DNA from: Spartobacteria bacterium
GTDB taxonomy: Bacteria; Verrucomicrobiota; Verrucomicrobiae; Chthoniobacterales; UBA6821
Direction: 5' to 3'
Length of the DNA: 6,862 bases
NCBI GenBank assembly: GCA_003136515.1
Contig: PLEU01000146.1
Location: forward strand, 323 to 7,184
Shown here: positions 6,268 through 6,862 of the stretch, piece after piece
Layout of the letters: each line of letters begins with the position of its first letter
Position numbering within the stretch: the first letter of the stretch is position 1
Program-made: the position numbers and the translations under genes
The notes under the pieces: generated by a model
Seen by the model: only the letters and a program-made list of their open reading frames with translations
Database searches by the model: none
What the model was told of the DNA's origin: nothing

Positions 6268-6290
6268 TCCTGCATCTTCAGGAGTTTTTT
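6268..6290 (+). terminator. Probable intrinsic terminator after nnr
   Basis: TCCTG (6268-6272) pairs with CAGGA (6279-6283) around a 6-nt loop, followed by one G and six T residues (6285-6290). The stem is only 5 bp, but the T tract and the position 17 nt after the nnr stop support a terminator. Confidence 0.5.
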
Positions 6291-6332
6291 CTCTTCCAGC
6301 ATTTCTTTTATTCCTCCTATCCTTCCCTTTCT

Positions 6333-6862
6333 ATGCGCATCCTGATTACCGGTGGAGCCGGCTTCCTAGGTTCCCATCTCTCTGACCGTCTGATCGAACA
6401 GGGGCATGACATAATCTGCCTTGATAATTTTTTTACGGGGCGGAAGGCGAATATTCAGCACCTCATAGGCAATCCCCGATTCGAACTGGTGCGCCATGAT
6501 GTGATCGATCCCTTTAAGTTTGAGGTGGATCGCATTTACAATCTCGCCTGTCCAGCTTCACCGCCTCATTACCAGTATAATCCCATCAAGACGATGAAGA
6601 CCTCGGTGCTCGGTGCCATCAACGCACTTGGCCTTGCCAAACGGGTGAAGGCTCGGGTCTTTCAGGCTTCCACTTCAGAAGTCTATGGAGATCCGTTGGT
6701 TCATCCGCAGACTGAAGATTACTGGGGACATGTGAACCCCATTGGTCTCCGTTCCTGCTACGATGAGGGGAAACGCTGCGCAGAGACCCTGTTTTTCGAT
6801 TATCATCGTGAACACGACGTTGATATTCGCGTGATCCGTATTTTCAACACCTACGGCCCGAG
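6333..6862 (+). CDS. UDP-glucuronate decarboxylase (UDP-xylose synthase), N-terminal part
   Basis: The gene runs off the right edge; 176 complete codons of an expected 310 or so are visible, with no internal stop. The enzyme is an extended short-chain dehydrogenase using NAD+ to oxidise and decarboxylate UDP-glucuronate to UDP-xylose, a donor for surface or exopolysaccharide sugars. Visible: the NAD-binding GGAGFLGSH (7-15, Gly-x-x-Gly-x-x-Gly), LDNFFTGRK (30-38, Asp31 for the ribose), [19 protein letters not shown] (72-90), [10 protein letters not shown] (112-121) and CYDEGKR (142-148), giving the Tyr143-x3-Lys147 pair. ACPASP, the STSEVYGDP block with Glu116 and the Tyr/Lys pair point to the UXS branch rather than a UDP-glucose epimerase or dTDP-glucose dehydratase. 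ATG at 6333 puts the Rossmann motif at the expected distance from the start. The 48 nt before it are strongly pyrimidine-rich with no Shine-Dalgarno. It is probably the start of a separate transcription unit after the nnr terminator. Confidence 0.94.
   Translation, partial: MRILITGGAGFLGSHLSDRLIEQGHDIICLDNFFTGRKANIQHLIGNPRFELVRHDVIDPFKFEVDRIYNLACPASPPHYQYNPIKTMKTSVLGAINALGLAKRVKARVFQASTSEVYGDPLVHPQTEDYWGHVNPIGLRSCYDEGKRCAETLFFDYHREHDVDIRVIRIFNTYGP

Noticed and set aside
1..6862. Mobile elements, CRISPR repeats, tRNA or rRNA genes, defence or toxin systems
   Set aside because: No transposase, integrase, repeat array, tRNA-like fold or defence-type domain was seen on either strand; the window is filled with housekeeping and envelope genes.

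Overview
The window (6,862 bp) looks like ordinary chromosomal, gene-dense bacterial DNA carrying mostly housekeeping and envelope genes. I see no mobile element, CRISPR array, rRNA or tRNA. The gene mix suggests a Gram-negative-type bacterium, possibly Verrucomicrobiota or a relative in the PVC group. The clues are a long plant/cyanobacterial-style IspH, a LysM protein with a YkuD-like tail next to accA, a lipoprotein L,D-transpeptidase, and few clear Shine-Dalgarno sites. This assignment is inference from protein style only.

Layout. Bases 1-323 hold the 3' end of rsmI (16S rRNA C1402 2'-O-methyltransferase) on the + strand. It converges on, and overlaps by 40 bp, a minus-strand block read from about 2700 down to 284: an unrecognised 173-aa protein, then a membrane-anchored LysM protein with a degenerate YkuD-type tail, then accA (acetyl-CoA carboxylase carboxyltransferase alpha). 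A 106-bp divergent intergenic region (2699-2804) separates that block from a plus-strand run: an L,D-transpeptidase lipoprotein, ispH 9 nt downstream, a probable intrinsic terminator, the fused NAD(P)HX epimerase/dehydratase nnr, another probable terminator, and the first 176 codons of a UDP-glucuronate decarboxylase that runs off the right edge.

How the genes relate. Several products serve the envelope: AccA makes malonyl-CoA for lipid synthesis, IspH makes isoprenoid precursors (including for the undecaprenyl carrier), the L,D-transpeptidase modifies peptidoglycan or anchors proteins to it, and UDP-xylose supplies surface glycans. RsmI and Nnr are general translation and metabolite-repair enzymes. 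The most unusual item is the LysM protein, which appears to keep the YkuD scaffold but lacks the catalytic His and Cys. An intact L,D-transpeptidase is encoded divergently about 640 bp away. I do not see convincing evidence of a wholly new multi-gene system.
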